A DNA stretch of 64,000 nucleotides from Flexivirga aerilata (GTDB taxonomy: Bacteria; Actinomycetota; Actinomycetes; Actinomycetales; Dermatophilaceae), in assembly GCF_013002715.1 (NCBI RefSeq), contig NZ_JABENB010000002.1, positions 310,001 to 374,000 of the forward strand, written 5' to 3'. Below, one piece after another: positions 25,738 through 34,665 of the stretch; position 1 is the first letter of the stretch; every line of letters begins with the position of its first letter. Made by a program: the position numbers and the translations under genes. Under the pieces are notes generated by a model. That model was not told the DNA's origin. It was given only the letters and a program-made list of their open reading frames with translations, and made no database searches.

Positions 25738-27162
25738 ATGCTCACGGTAGCTTCCGCGGCGTCTGCGGCATACATCGTCGCGGCGTTGTTGTTCATCCTC
25801 GCCCTGGACGGGTTGTCCCGGCACGAGACGGCGAAGGTCGGCAACAACTTCGGCATCGCCGGTATGACGGTGGCCCTCGCCGCGACGATCGCGCTCGCGA
25901 TCGACCGGCACATCTCCTCGCTCGGTCTGGTCCTGCTGATCTGCGCGATGCTCGCAGGCGCCGCGATCGGATTGTGGCGAGCCCGGGTGGTCGAGATGAC
26001 CGGCATGCCGGAGCTGATCGCGTTGCTGCACTCGTTCGTCGGGCTGGCCGCGGTGCTGGTCGGGTGGAACGGCTACCTGCAGGTCGAGCACGACCCGGGC
26101 GGTGCCGAGGCCCGCAGCCTGGATGCGATGAGCACCCTCGGCATCCACCACGCGGAGGTCTTCATCGGGGTGTTCGTCGGTGCGGTCACCTTCACCGGGT
26201 CGGTCATCGCCTACCTGAAGCTGTCCGCGCGGATCAACTCCAAGCCGCTGGTGCTGCCCGGCAAGAACCTGCTCAACCTCGGCGCGCTGGCGGTGTTCGT
26301 GGCGTTGACCGTGTGGTTCGTGATCGACCCGCAGCTGTGGCTGTTGATCGTGGTCACCGTCGTGGCGCTGTTGCTCGGGCTGCATCTGGTCGCGTCGATC
26401 GGCGGCGGCGACATGCCCGTCGTGGTGTCGATGCTCAACAGCTACTCCGGATGGGCGGCCGCCGCGTCCGGCTTCCTGCTCGAGAACGACCTGCTGATCG
26501 TGACCGGCGCGCTGGTCGGGTCCTCGGGTGCCTACCTGTCCTACATCATGTGCAAGGCGATGAACCGGTCGTTCCTGTCGGTCATCGCCGGCGGGTTCGG
26601 CATCGAGGCCGGCCCGGCAGGGGAGGAGGATCTCGGCGAGCACCGTGAGATCACCGCTGACGGTGTCGCCGACCTGCTGTCGCAGGCCAGGTCGGTCGTC
26701 ATCGCCCCGGGTTACGGCATGGCCGTCGCCCAGGCGCAGTATGGCGTGGCGGAGCTGACGAAAGCCTTGCGGGACAAGGGTGTTGACGTGCGGTTCGCCA
26801 TACACCCCGTTGCCGGACGGCTCCCCGGACACATGAACGTCCTGCTCGCCGAGGCCAAGGTGCCCTACGACATCGTGCTGGAGATGGACGAGATCAACGA
26901 CGACCTCGCCGACACCGACGTCGTGCTGGTCATCGGCGCCAACGACACGGTCAACCCGGCCGCCGCCGAGGACCCCGGCTCACCGATCGCCGGCATGCCC
27001 GTGCTGCGGGTCTGGGAGGCCGGCAACGTCATTGTCCTCAAACGCTCGATGGCCTCCGGATACGCCGGCGTGCAGAACCCGCTGTTCTTCCGCGACAACA
27101 CCCAGATGCTCTTCGGCGACGCCAAGGATCAGGTCGCGTCGGTGATCTCCGACCTGCGGTGA
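25738..27162 (+). CDS. pntB: NAD(P) transhydrogenase, beta subunit
   Basis: A 474-aa partner of PntA: eight or nine membrane helices in residues 1-270 (dII), then the NADP-binding dIII with [49 protein letters not shown] and [16 protein letters not shown]. The 43-bp gap from pntA has no clear ribosome site beyond GACAGG. It is followed 47 bp later by the NAD-malic enzyme, so the NADH that enzyme makes could be turned into NADPH by this complex. Confidence 0.95.
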   Translation: MLTVASAASAAYIVAALLFILALDGLSRHETAKVGNNFGIAGMTVALAATIALAIDRHISSLGLVLLICAMLAGAAIGLWRARVVEMTGMPELIALLHSFVGLAAVLVGWNGYLQVEHDPGGAEARSLDAMSTLGIHHAEVFIGVFVGAVTFTGSVIAYLKLSARINSKPLVLPGKNLLNLGALAVFVALTVWFVIDPQLWLLIVVTVVALLLGLHLVASIGGGDMPVVVSMLNSYSGWAAAASGFLLENDLLIVTGALVGSSGAYLSYIMCKAMNRSFLSVIAGGFGIEAGPAGEEDLGEHREITADGVADLLSQARSVVIAPGYGMAVAQAQYGVAELTKALRDKGVDVRFAIHPVAGRLPGHMNVLLAEAKVPYDIVLEMDEINDDLADTDVVLVIGANDTVNPAAAEDPGSPIAGMPVLRVWEAGNVIVLKRSMASGYAGVQNPLFFRDNTQMLFGDAKDQVASVISDLR

Positions 27163-27209
27163 GACCGGACCTCGGACCCGGTGGCACGCGCGCGCGGCAT
27201 AGCGCTTGA

Positions 27210-28634
27210 ATGGACGGCATGAGCGCCCAGCCTTCCGTGTCCAACTCCATCACCGTCCGCCTCGAACTCCCGGGCCGAGCGACCGCCGTCAGTGAGCTGA
27301 CCGGCGCGGTGGAGCGCAGCGGGGGACTGGTCACCGCGCTCGACATCACCCACTCCGACAACGACCGGCTGCGGGTCGACGCGACCATCGCGGCCCGCGA
27401 CCAGGACCACGCCGACGGCATCGTCGAGGCGATGCGCGAGATCGAGGGCGTCGAGATCCACAAGGTCAGCGACCGCACGTTCCTCGCTCACCTGGGCGGC
27501 AAGCTGAAGATCGAGTCCAAGGTGCCGATCCGCAACCGCGACGACCTGTCGATGGTCTACACGCCGGGTGTGGCGCGCGTGTCCCTCGCGATCGCCGAAA
27601 ACCCCGAGGACGCAAGGCGATTGACGATCAAGCGCAACACCGTCGCGGTCGTCACCGACGGAACGGCGGTGCTGGGCCTCGGCGACATCGGCCCGCTCGG
27701 TGCACTGCCGGTGATGGAGGGCAAGGCGGCGCTCTTCAAGCGCTTCGCCGACATCGACGCCTTCCCGCTGTGCCTCGACACCAAGGACACCGAGGAGATC
27801 ATCCGCACGGTCAAGATCGTCGCGCCGGAGTTTGCCGGCATCAACCTCGAGGACATCTCCGCGCCGCGCTGCTTCGAGATCGAGCGCCGGCTGCGCGACG
27901 AGCTCGACATCCCGGTCTTCCACGACGACCAGCACGGCACCGCGATCGTGGTGCTCGCCGCCCTGCGCAACGCGCTGCGGGTCGTCGGCAAGGACCTCTC
28001 CGACGTGCGGATCGTGCAGTCCGGCGCCGGCGCCGCGGGCACCGCGATCGCCTTCCTGCTGGTGCACGCGGGCGCGAAGGACGTCGTGCTCGCCGACATC
28101 AACGGGGTCGTCGAGCCGGAGCGTCCCGACATCAAGGCCAACCCCGGAAGCGACCTGGCCCAGATCGCCGCGCACACCAACCCCAAGCGGGTGACCGGCA
28201 CGCTGAAGGACGCGTTGCGTGGCGCCGACGTCTTCATCGGCGTCTCGGCGCCGAACATCCTGACCGGTGACGACATCGCCACGATGGCCGACGACGCGAT
28301 CGTCTTCGCCCTCGCCAACCCCACCCCCGAGGTCGACCCCGACGAGGCGGCCAAGCACGCGACCGTCGTGGCCACTGGCCGCAGCGACTTCGCCAACCAG
28401 ATCAACAACGTGCTGGTCTTTCCGGGCGTCTTCCGCGGGCTGCTCGACGCGGCCGCCACCAAGGTCACCCTCGACGTGATGCTCGCGGCGTCCGAGGCGC
28501 TCGCCGACGTGGTGAAGCCGGAGGAGCTCAACCCGGCATACATCATCCCGAGCGTCTTCCAGCCCGACGTGTCCAAGGTCGTCGCCCGCGCGGTCGCCGA
28601 CGCCGTGCGCACCGAGCACCCGGAACGAGACTGA
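27210..28634 (+). CDS. NAD-dependent malic enzyme with N-terminal ACT domain
   Basis: Oxidatively decarboxylates malate to pyruvate. Residues about 12-90 form an ACT-type regulatory domain (SNSITVRLELPGRATAVSELTG), so allosteric control by a small ligand, perhaps an amino acid, is expected. The catalytic part has the active tyrosine in MVYTPGVARVS, metal ligands in EDISAPRCFEIE and FHDDQHGTA, and the nucleotide fold IVQSGAGAAGTAIA. A second in-frame ATG at 27219 is an alternative start; neither has a strong ribosome site. Position after pntAB and the dicarboxylate carrier elsewhere in the window suggest a shared malate-to-NADPH function. Confidence 0.9.
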   Translation: MDGMSAQPSVSNSITVRLELPGRATAVSELTGAVERSGGLVTALDITHSDNDRLRVDATIAARDQDHADGIVEAMREIEGVEIHKVSDRTFLAHLGGKLKIESKVPIRNRDDLSMVYTPGVARVSLAIAENPEDARRLTIKRNTVAVVTDGTAVLGLGDIGPLGALPVMEGKAALFKRFADIDAFPLCLDTKDTEEIIRTVKIVAPEFAGINLEDISAPRCFEIERRLRDELDIPVFHDDQHGTAIVVLAALRNALRVVGKDLSDVRIVQSGAGAAGTAIAFLLVHAGAKDVVLADINGVVEPERPDIKANPGSDLAQIAAHTNPKRVTGTLKDALRGADVFIGVSAPNILTGDDIATMADDAIVFALANPTPEVDPDEAAKHATVVATGRSDFANQINNVLVFPGVFRGLLDAAATKVTLDVMLAASEALADVVKPEELNPAYIIPSVFQPDVSKVVARAVADAVRTEHPERD

Positions 28635-28861
28635 ACTCACGCCGCCGCGTTTTGTCGCCGTGGCATCGGCTCCGCTACGGTTGAAGGGTTAATCACGCGA
28701 TCTTGCGTTCATTGTTTGTGATGTCTTTGTTCTGAGCGCCGAGATCTTTGGCGCTCAAGGCATCCCTCGAGCAGCACGTCACCCGCCCCACAACTGCGGG
28801 TCACTTCATCGTGCTTCGAGGTACGTGCGCCCTTTGGACACGTAAAGGACGTGGGTCACTC
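28635..28861 (+). promoter_or_regulatory. Long leader of the DEAD-box helicase gene
   Basis: This 227-bp gap is unusually AT-rich for the window. It holds a possible TACGGT -10 near 28675 and an 8-bp perfect hairpin, TGAGCGCC/GGCGCTCA, at 28733-28740 and 28750-28757. Long structured leaders are common in cold-induced RNA helicase genes; that this is one is inference. No named riboswitch class was recognised. Confidence 0.45.
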
Positions 28862-30889
28862 ATGACCAAGAAGACAATGGACGGCAAGAAGGCCCGGTGG
28901 ACCCGGGCCCAGAAACTCGAGGCGAAGCGGTCCTCCGCTCGCAAGCAGCGCGGCGCCGATGGCGGCCGCGAATTCGACCGCGACGCAAAGCGTTCCGCGC
29001 GCTCCGACCGCTCCGAGCGGTTCGACAAGCGCGCCGGGTCGGCCCGTGCCGAGCGCGGTGACGACCGTCGCCCGCGGCGCGCGTATGACGAGCGCGACGA
29101 CCGCCGCGGCGGCTCGCGCTACACCGACCGCCGGGACGACAACCGCGGCTCGCGCGGCTACCGCACCGACGACCGGCGCGATGACCGTCGTGACTTCCGG
29201 CGCGATGACCGCCGGGACGACCGGCGTGATTTCCGCCGTGACGACCGTCGGGATGAGCGTCGTGACTTCCGCCGGGACGACCGGCGCGATGAGCGTCGTG
29301 ACTTCCGGCGGGACGAGCGACGGGATGACCGTCGTGACTTCCGGCGGGATGACCGTCGTGACTTCCGACGTGACGACCGGCGCGATTTCCGGCGCGACGA
29401 GCGACGGACCGAGCGACCGGCCCCGGCATACCGCGACGACAAGCCCGCCACCCGCGAGCCCGTCGTGCAGGAGCCGATCAGCTTGGACGGCAACGGTTTT
29501 GCCGATCTCGGCCTGCCCGAGTCGCTCGTCGAGCGGCTCGCCCGCGACGGCATCACCCAGCCGTTCCCGATCCAGACCGCGACGATCCCCGACGCCCTGG
29601 AGGGCCGGGACGTGCTCGGCCGCGGCCGCACCGGCTCCGGCAAGACGCTGTCCTTCGGCCTGCCGGCGCTCACGCGTCTGGCCGCCGGTGGGCGGGCCCG
29701 GCCCAACCAGCCGCGCGCGATCGTGCTCGTGCCGACCCGTGAGCTCGCGATGCAGGTGAGCGACGCGCTGCAGCCGCTGGTCCACGTCATCGGGCTGCGC
29801 CACAAGCTGGTCGCCGGTGGCATGCCCTACGAACCGCAGCTGTCGGCGCTCGAGCGTGGTGTCGACCTGCTGATCGCCACCCCGGGCCGGCTCATCGACC
29901 TGATGGAACGCGGTGCGGCCGACCTCAGCCGCGTCGAGATCGCGATCCTCGACGAGGCGGACCACATGGCGGAGATGGGCTTCCTCGAGGCGATCACCCA
30001 GATCCTCGACGAGGTCCCGGCGGACGGCCAGCGGCTGCTCTTCTCGGCGACGCTCGACCGCGGCATCGACACCGTCGTGGAGCGTTACCTGACCGACCCG
30101 GTCGAGCACGCCACCGACGACGGCACAGCATCGGTCAGCACGATGGCGCACCACGCGCTGCTGATCGAGCCGCGCGACAAGAAGATCGTGACCGCAGAGG
30201 TCGCCAACCGTTCCGGCCGGACGGTGGTCTTCGTGCGCACCAAGCTCGGCGCCGACCGGGTGGCCGCCGAGCTGCGCGACCAGGGCGTGATGGCCGCGGC
30301 TCTGCACGGTGGCCTCAACCAGGGTCAGCGCAACAAGGTGCTGAGTGCGTTCAAGGACGGCAAGGTGCCGGTGCTGGTGGCGACCGACGTCGCCGCCCGC
30401 GGCATTCACGTCGACGACGTCGGCGTGGTCCTGCAGGTCGACCCGCCGGCCGACCACAAGGACTACCTGCACCGCGCCGGGCGCACCGCCCGCGCCGGTG
30501 AGCAGGGCACGGTCGTCACGCTCGCGTTGCCGCACCAGCGCCGCACCATGCAGCGGCTGCTCGACGAGGCGGGCGTCGAGACGACCCTGCAGCGCGCGCA
30601 GCCGGGCGACGACGTCATCCGCGCCGCGGGCGGCAGCACCCCGGAGGGGCGCCGCATCACCGACGACGACCTGCAGCGCATCCTCACTCCGCCGCGGGCA
30701 AACCGTGGCGGCCGTGGCGGCGACCGTCGTGGTGGCGGTGGCTACCGCGGCGGACGGTCCGGCGGCTACGGCGGCGGGTATGGCGCAGGCCGCCCGCGCC
30801 GCGACGGGTTCCGTTCCGGCAGTGGACGATCCGGCGGTTACTCCGGTGGCAGCCGCGGCGGTCGGTACGACCGGCGCGACCGGGACTGA
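28862..30889 (+). CDS. DEAD-box ATP-dependent RNA helicase with extended charged N-terminus and RGG tail
   Basis: A 675-aa RNA helicase, probably for ribosome assembly or mRNA remodelling. Core motifs: Q motif TQPFPIQTA (232-240), Walker A GRTGSGKT (255-262), PTREL (291-295), DEAD (364-367), SAT and HRAGRTAR. Residues 103-181 are a low-complexity array of RRD, DDRRD and DFRRD units, and the last 60 residues are Gly/Arg-rich (RGGRGGDRRGGGGYRGG). Both tails should bind RNA and may promote condensates. ATG at 28862 follows AAAGGACG; an upstream in-frame start would read through the leader hairpin. Expression may be controlled by the long leader. Confidence 0.92.
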   Translation: MTKKTMDGKKARWTRAQKLEAKRSSARKQRGADGGREFDRDAKRSARSDRSERFDKRAGSARAERGDDRRPRRAYDERDDRRGGSRYTDRRDDNRGSRGYRTDDRRDDRRDFRRDDRRDDRRDFRRDDRRDERRDFRRDDRRDERRDFRRDERRDDRRDFRRDDRRDFRRDDRRDFRRDERRTERPAPAYRDDKPATREPVVQEPISLDGNGFADLGLPESLVERLARDGITQPFPIQTATIPDALEGRDVLGRGRTGSGKTLSFGLPALTRLAAGGRARPNQPRAIVLVPTRELAMQVSDALQPLVHVIGLRHKLVAGGMPYEPQLSALERGVDLLIATPGRLIDLMERGAADLSRVEIAILDEADHMAEMGFLEAITQILDEVPADGQRLLFSATLDRGIDTVVERYLTDPVEHATDDGTASVSTMAHHALLIEPRDKKIVTAEVANRSGRTVVFVRTKLGADRVAAELRDQGVMAAALHGGLNQGQRNKVLSAFKDGKVPVLVATDVAARGIHVDDVGVVLQVDPPADHKDYLHRAGRTARAGEQGTVVTLALPHQRRTMQRLLDEAGVETTLQRAQPGDDVIRAAGGSTPEGRRITDDDLQRILTPPRANRGGRGGDRRGGGGYRGGRSGGYGGGYGAGRPRRDGFRSGSGRSGGYSGGSRGGRYDRRDRD

Positions 30890-30920
30890 CGTTCGCGCGG
30901 ACCGGTGTCGCACCTGTCGT

Positions 30921-30926
30921 CATAAT
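30921..30926 (+). promoter_or_regulatory. -10 element of leaderless yqgE
   Basis: CATAAT ends 6 nt before the GTG at 30933. It is one of the best -10 matches in the window. Confidence 0.55.
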
Positions 30927-30932
30927 GGTGGC

Positions 30933-31502
30933 GTGGACGATCTGACCAGCCGGCTGCTCGTTGCGGTCCCGCGCGAGCAGTCGGAGGTCCGCGACGACGA
31001 CGTCTTCGATCGCAGCGTGGTGCTGGTGCTGCACCACGACGACGACGGGGCGCACGGCCTGATCCTCAACCGTCCGCTCACCGCCGAGGTCGACGCGGTG
31101 CTGCCCGGCTGGCAGGAGCACGTCTCGCGCCCCGACTGCGTCTTCCAGGGCGGTCCGGTGTCGCTGGACACCGCGCTCGGGCTGGCGTCGTCGCCCGGCG
31201 ACGAGGACGAACAACTCGGCATCAAGCGGCTCTTCGGCGGGGTCTGCCTGATCGACCTCGACGCGCCGCCGCCGGTGGTCATGCCCTCGCTCGCCGCGCT
31301 GCGCATCTACGCGGGTTACGCCGGCTGGGGCCCCGAGCAGCTCGAGAGCGAGATCGAGTCCGGTTACTGGTTCGTGGTCGACGCCGAGGCCTACGACCCG
31401 TTCAGCGACGACCCGGACGACCTGTGGGAGCAGGTGCTGCGCCGGCAGCGTTCGTCGATGGCGTTCGCGGCGAGCTTCCCCGACGACCCGGAGCTCAACT
31501 AG
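30933..31502 (+). CDS. YqgE/AlgH family protein (DUF179)
   Basis: A 189-aa cytoplasmic protein of the conserved DUF179 family, whose function is still unclear. It shows the hallmark segments LLVAVPREQ, GAHGLILNRPL, VFQGGPVSLD, LFGGVCLIDLD and IYAGYAGWGPEQLESEIESG (each shown here in short). The GTG start is fixed by the leaderless -10 box; the nearby ATG and GTG codons are out of frame. It is 43 bp after the helicase gene but has its own promoter. Confidence 0.88.
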   Translation: MDDLTSRLLVAVPREQSEVRDDDVFDRSVVLVLHHDDDGAHGLILNRPLTAEVDAVLPGWQEHVSRPDCVFQGGPVSLDTALGLASSPGDEDEQLGIKRLFGGVCLIDLDAPPPVVMPSLAALRIYAGYAGWGPEQLESEIESGYWFVVDAEAYDPFSDDPDDLWEQVLRRQRSSMAFAASFPDDPELN

Positions 31503-31559
31503 CGCGGCCGCTCGCGGGCCCGGCCCGAGCGGGCCACCCCCGGCCGGCGAGCACCGTCA

Positions 31560-31565
31560 TACACT
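31560..31565 (+). promoter_or_regulatory. -10 element of the leaderless DUF3039 gene
   Basis: TACACT ends 8 nt before the ATG at 31574. Confidence 0.45.
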
Positions 31566-31573
31566 TGACGGCC

Positions 31574-31888
31574 ATGAGCACTGTCGACGAACCAGACCGT
31601 CTCTCCTCGCCCGAGGCCGCACCGAGTGTGCCCGGCACCTCGACGGCGACGATCGAGCGGCCCGACGTTCAGGAGCAGCTGCAGGAGCCGGGCGACCATG
31701 AGCGCTTCGCGCACTACGTGCGCAAGGAGAAGATCATGGAGAGCGCCCTGTCCGGTGAGCCGGTGACGGCCCTCTGCGGCAAGGTGTGGGTGCCCGGCCG
31801 CGACCCCGAGAAGTTCCCGGTCTGCCCGACCTGCAAGGAGATCTACGAGGGGCTGCGCGAGCCGCAGGACGGTGGCGACGGCAAGTAG
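31574..31888 (+). CDS. DUF3039 protein, probable zinc-binding
   Basis: A 104-aa actinobacterial protein. The disordered first 40 residues are followed by DHERFAHYVRK and a cysteine set, C68 in ALCGK and C84/C87 in FPVCPTCKEIYEGL; with H47 these could hold one zinc ion. The start is supported by the TACACT box 8 nt upstream. DUF3039 genes are commonly next to a superfamily II helicase in actinobacteria, as here, suggesting a shared nucleic-acid role, but no function is established. Confidence 0.85.
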   Translation: MSTVDEPDRLSSPEAAPSVPGTSTATIERPDVQEQLQEPGDHERFAHYVRKEKIMESALSGEPVTALCGKVWVPGRDPEKFPVCPTCKEIYEGLREPQDGGDGK

Positions 31889-31908
31889 CCGCCACGTGAC
31901 TCACGCCT

Positions 31909-31938
31909 CGCGAGTCGCCCGCGGGGGTGTCACTCGCG
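31909..31938. terminator. Inverted repeat between DUF3039 and the helicase
   Basis: CGCGAGT and ACTCGCG arms separated by 16 nt. It could be a weak terminator or an operator; there is no T-tract. Confidence 0.3.
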
Positions 31939-31958
31939 GAAGTTAGCCTGGTCCACCT

Positions 31959-33713
31959 ATGAGCACCTCCGCCGCCTCGCACCTGTCCCCGGCGTTTCCC
32001 GACAAGGCGGCGTGGGGCACGGCGGGCAAGCTGCGCGCCTGGCAGGCGGCGGCGATGGAGCGATACTTCACCGACCAGCCGCGTGACTTCCTCGCGGTGG
32101 CGACGCCCGGCGCCGGCAAGACCACCTACGCGCTGCGCCTCGCCACCGAGCTCATGGACCGCGGGATCATCGAGCAGGTGACGATCGTCGCACCGACCGA
32201 GCACCTCAAGACGCAGTGGGCCGATGCGGCCTCCCGGGTCGGCATCCACATCGACCCGCGTTTCACCAACGCCCAGCAGGAGCACGCCGCCGACTTCGAC
32301 GGGGTCGCGGTCACCTATGCGGGCGTCGCCAGCCGCCCCGCGCTGCACCGGATCCGCACCGAGAAGCGGCGCACGCTGGTGATCCTCGACGAGGTGCACC
32401 ACGGCGGTGACACCAAGTCGTGGGGCGACGCCATGCGCGAGGCGTTCGAGCCGGCCACCCGCCGCATCTGCTTGACCGGCACCCCTTTCCGGTCCGACAC
32501 CGCGCCGATCCCGTTCGTCCGTTACGAGGAGGGCGACGACGGCATACGGCGCTCGGCCAGCGACTTCACCTACGGCTATGCCGAGGCGTTGCGCGACGGC
32601 GTCGTCCGTCCGGTCCTCTTCATGGCCTATGGCGGGGCGATGCGGTGGCGCACCTCTGCCGGTGACGAGATCGCGGCCCGTCTCGGGGAGCCGCTCACCA
32701 AGGACGCCACCGCGGCGGCCTGGCGCACCGCGCTCGACCCGACCGGCTCCTGGATCCCGGCGGTGCTGCGGGCCGCGGACAAGCGGCTGACCGAGGTGCG
32801 TCGGCACGTCCCGGACGCCGGCGGCCTGGTGATCGCGTCCAACCAGACGGCGGCGCGTTCCTACGCCCGCACCCTGCGTGAGGTCACCGGTGTGCAGCCG
32901 GTCGTCGTGCTCTCCGACGACGCCGGAGCCTCATCGCGCATCGAGGAGTTCGCACACTCCGAGGACCGCTGGATGGTCGCGGTGCGCATGGTGTCCGAGG
33001 GGGTCGACGTCCCACGACTCGCGGTCGGCGTCTTCGCCACCTCCACCTCGACCCCGCTCTACTTCGCCCAGGCGGTCGGTCGTTTCGTGCGCGCACGGCG
33101 GCGCGGCGAGACCGCGACGGTCTTCCTCCCCACGGTGCCGCAGATCCTCGAGCTGGCGTCCTCGATGGAGAAGCAGCGCGACCACGCGCTGGCTCGACCT
33201 GAAAAACAAGAGGATTCGATCTGGTCGGAGGAAGAGGGCCTGATCGCGGAGGCCAACCGCGAGGAGAAGGCACTCGGCCCAGACGACGGGAAGTTCGAGG
33301 CCCTGGAGTCGGAGGCGGAGTTTGATCACGTCCTCTTCGACGCCCAGCAGTTCGGTCTCGGCGCCGAGGTCGGCAGCGACGACGAGCAGGAATACCTCGG
33401 GCTACCAGGCCTGCTCGAGCCCGAGCAGGTCACCGACCTGTTGCGGCAGCGGCAGGACAAGCAGAACAAGAAGGGCCGCGCCCGCCCCGCGGAGGACCAG
33501 CCGGTCGCCGCTCACCGGGCCCTCGCCGCGCAGCGCAAGGAGCTCAACGCGCTCGTCGCGGCATACTCGACCAAGACCGGCAAGCCGCACGCCCACGTGC
33601 ACCACGAGCTGCGGGTCAAGTGCGGCGGCCCGGCGCTCGATCGGGCGTCGACCACCGAGGTCAGCGAGCGCATCACGATGATCCGCAACTGGTTCGTGGG
33701 GAGGAAGCGCTGA
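31959..33713 (+). CDS. Superfamily II DEAD/DEAH-type helicase, actinobacterial
   Basis: A 584-aa ATPase of the type III restriction/UvrB-like helicase group. Motif I ATPGAGKTT (48-56), motif II DEVHHGG, motif III LTGTPFRSD, motif V SEGVDVP and motif VI QAVGRFVRARR are all present. After the helicase core (to about 410) comes a charged region rich in Glu and Lys and a C-terminal HVHHELRVKCGGPALDRAS segment conserved in this group. A TAGCCT box 9 nt before the ATG suggests its own start site. The substrate, DNA or RNA, cannot be decided from sequence. Confidence 0.88.
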   Translation: MSTSAASHLSPAFPDKAAWGTAGKLRAWQAAAMERYFTDQPRDFLAVATPGAGKTTYALRLATELMDRGIIEQVTIVAPTEHLKTQWADAASRVGIHIDPRFTNAQQEHAADFDGVAVTYAGVASRPALHRIRTEKRRTLVILDEVHHGGDTKSWGDAMREAFEPATRRICLTGTPFRSDTAPIPFVRYEEGDDGIRRSASDFTYGYAEALRDGVVRPVLFMAYGGAMRWRTSAGDEIAARLGEPLTKDATAAAWRTALDPTGSWIPAVLRAADKRLTEVRRHVPDAGGLVIASNQTAARSYARTLREVTGVQPVVVLSDDAGASSRIEEFAHSEDRWMVAVRMVSEGVDVPRLAVGVFATSTSTPLYFAQAVGRFVRARRRGETATVFLPTVPQILELASSMEKQRDHALARPEKQEDSIWSEEEGLIAEANREEKALGPDDGKFEALESEAEFDHVLFDAQQFGLGAEVGSDDEQEYLGLPGLLEPEQVTDLLRQRQDKQNKKGRARPAEDQPVAAHRALAAQRKELNALVAAYSTKTGKPHAHVHHELRVKCGGPALDRASTTEVSERITMIRNWFVGRKR

Positions 33714-33761
33714 CTTCCGTTGCTTGCAGTCGGCGATTCAGTCGGAGATCGAGTCGCTGAT

Positions 33762-34241
33762 TCAGTCGGTGACGCCGCCGGTCTGCCGCACCAGCGGCAG
33801 GGTGCGGTGCGCGACGAGTTCGGCGAGCGCGATCGTGGTGGATGCCCGCACCACGAGGCCGTCGCCGACGACCTGGTCGATCACCCGCTGCAGGTCGCTG
33901 TTGTCCTTGGCCACGAACCGCGCGAAAAGGTCCCCGCTGCCGGTGATCGTGTGCACCTCCAGCACCTCGGGGATCTGCGAGAGATGCTCGACGACCTTCT
34001 CTCGGCCCTTGCGCTGCTGGATCTCCAGGGTGCAGAACGCCATCACCGGGTAGCCCAGCGCGGCGGGGGAGACCGACGGGCCGAGCGAGGAGATCACGCC
34101 CCGCTCGATCAGCCGGTCCAGGCGGGCCTGCACGGTGCCGCGCGCGACCCCGAGCACCCGCGAAGCTCCGAGCACGCCGATCTGCGGGCGCTCGCTGAAC
34201 AGCGCGATCAGGCGCGCATCGAGGTTGTCGATCGACGGCAT
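33762..34241 (-). CDS. Lrp/AsnC family transcriptional regulator
   Basis: A 159-aa regulator with the N-terminal winged helix (about 5-60: NLDARLIALFSERPQIG and GVARGTVQARLDRLIERGVI) and the C-terminal RAM/ligand domain (EIQQRKGREKVVEHL, ITGSGDLFARFVAK). Such proteins bind amino acids and often control their degradation. A TACCGT box 7 nt before the ATG indicates leaderless expression. AsnC-type regulators are often encoded near hpd in actinobacteria; hpd begins 2.6 kb away, so it is a candidate target, but so is the acetate operon between them. Confidence 0.88.
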   Translation of the reverse strand: MPSIDNLDARLIALFSERPQIGVLGASRVLGVARGTVQARLDRLIERGVISSLGPSVSPAALGYPVMAFCTLEIQQRKGREKVVEHLSQIPEVLEVHTITGSGDLFARFVAKDNSDLQRVIDQVVGDGLVVRASTTIALAELVAHRTLPLVRQTGGVTD

Positions 34242-34248
34242 GGCCCTG

Positions 34249-34254
34249 ACGGTA
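34249..34254 (-). promoter_or_regulatory. -10 element of the leaderless Lrp/AsnC gene
   Basis: TACCGT on the minus strand, 7 nt before the ATG at 34241. Confidence 0.45.
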
Positions 34255-34268
34255 GCGGGCGGGGCCGC

Positions 34269-34439
34269 TCAGCGAGGTGCTAGACCGGCGAGGAAAATGT
34301 CCAGCCAGCGCTGCCGGACCGGCTCGGGCTGGTCGACGGGGGCGGTGGCGACGAGCAGCTGGAAGTCGGCCGGGCCCACGTCGGGGCCGAGGACGCCGGC
34401 CTCGATGCACGCCTGCACCACCACGGTCAGGCTGCGCAT
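34269..34439 (-). pseudogene. C-terminal remnant of a TetR-family regulator
   Basis: About 56 codons ending at 34269 read SLTVVVQACIEAGVLGPDVGP, then ADFQLLVATAP and RQRWLDIFLAGLAPR, a pattern typical of the last helices of TetR regulators, including the final DIFLAGL. No DNA-binding domain exists upstream; the frame turns into unrelated sequence near 34440. It is best read as the tail of a gene whose 5' part was deleted. Confidence 0.55.
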
Positions 34440-34442
34440 CGC

Positions 34443-34538
34443 GCGCTGCCGATCACCTACGCGCGACGCGTGCTGCCCGACCGGGTGATCGACGGTGGGG
34501 TGAAGCTGATGTTCGGCGCGGCCGGTCGCATGCGCTGA
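34443..34538 (+). pseudogene. C-terminal remnant of a short-chain dehydrogenase-like gene
   Basis: In the frame ending at the TGA at 34536-34538, codons from 34443 read ALPITYARRVLPDRVIDGGV followed by KLMFGAAGRMR, like the C-terminal tails of some actinobacterial short-chain dehydrogenases. No upstream part is present. It abuts the TetR remnant head to head, as expected if one deletion removed the 5' parts of a divergent pair. Confidence 0.45.
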
Positions 34539-34623
34539 CTGCATATCGCAGTGCGGCCGTCGGACGCTGACGACGCGCCCGGCGGCCAGCCAATTCCCGG
34601 CATACTCACCGGTAACGCTCATA

Positions 34624-34637
34624 GTGATGCGGGTCAC
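34624..34637. promoter_or_regulatory. CRP/GlxR-like box upstream of the acetate symporter operon
   Basis: GTGATGCGGGTCAC, the exact inverse of the box before dctA, 28 bp before the DUF485 start. The position close to the start would suit repression or a class II type activation, depending on the unknown transcript start. Confidence 0.6.
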
Positions 34638-34665
34638 AGCCGTTTCCCGGTGAGAGGACACCGCG

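Noticed and set aside
28635..28861. A named riboswitch in the helicase leader
   Set aside because: No core of a known class could be recognised; only one simple hairpin is clear.
29164..29407. Possible CRISPR or satellite array in the helicase gene
   Set aside because: The repeats are in frame, differ at third positions and encode a charged peptide pattern; there are no spacers or cas genes.
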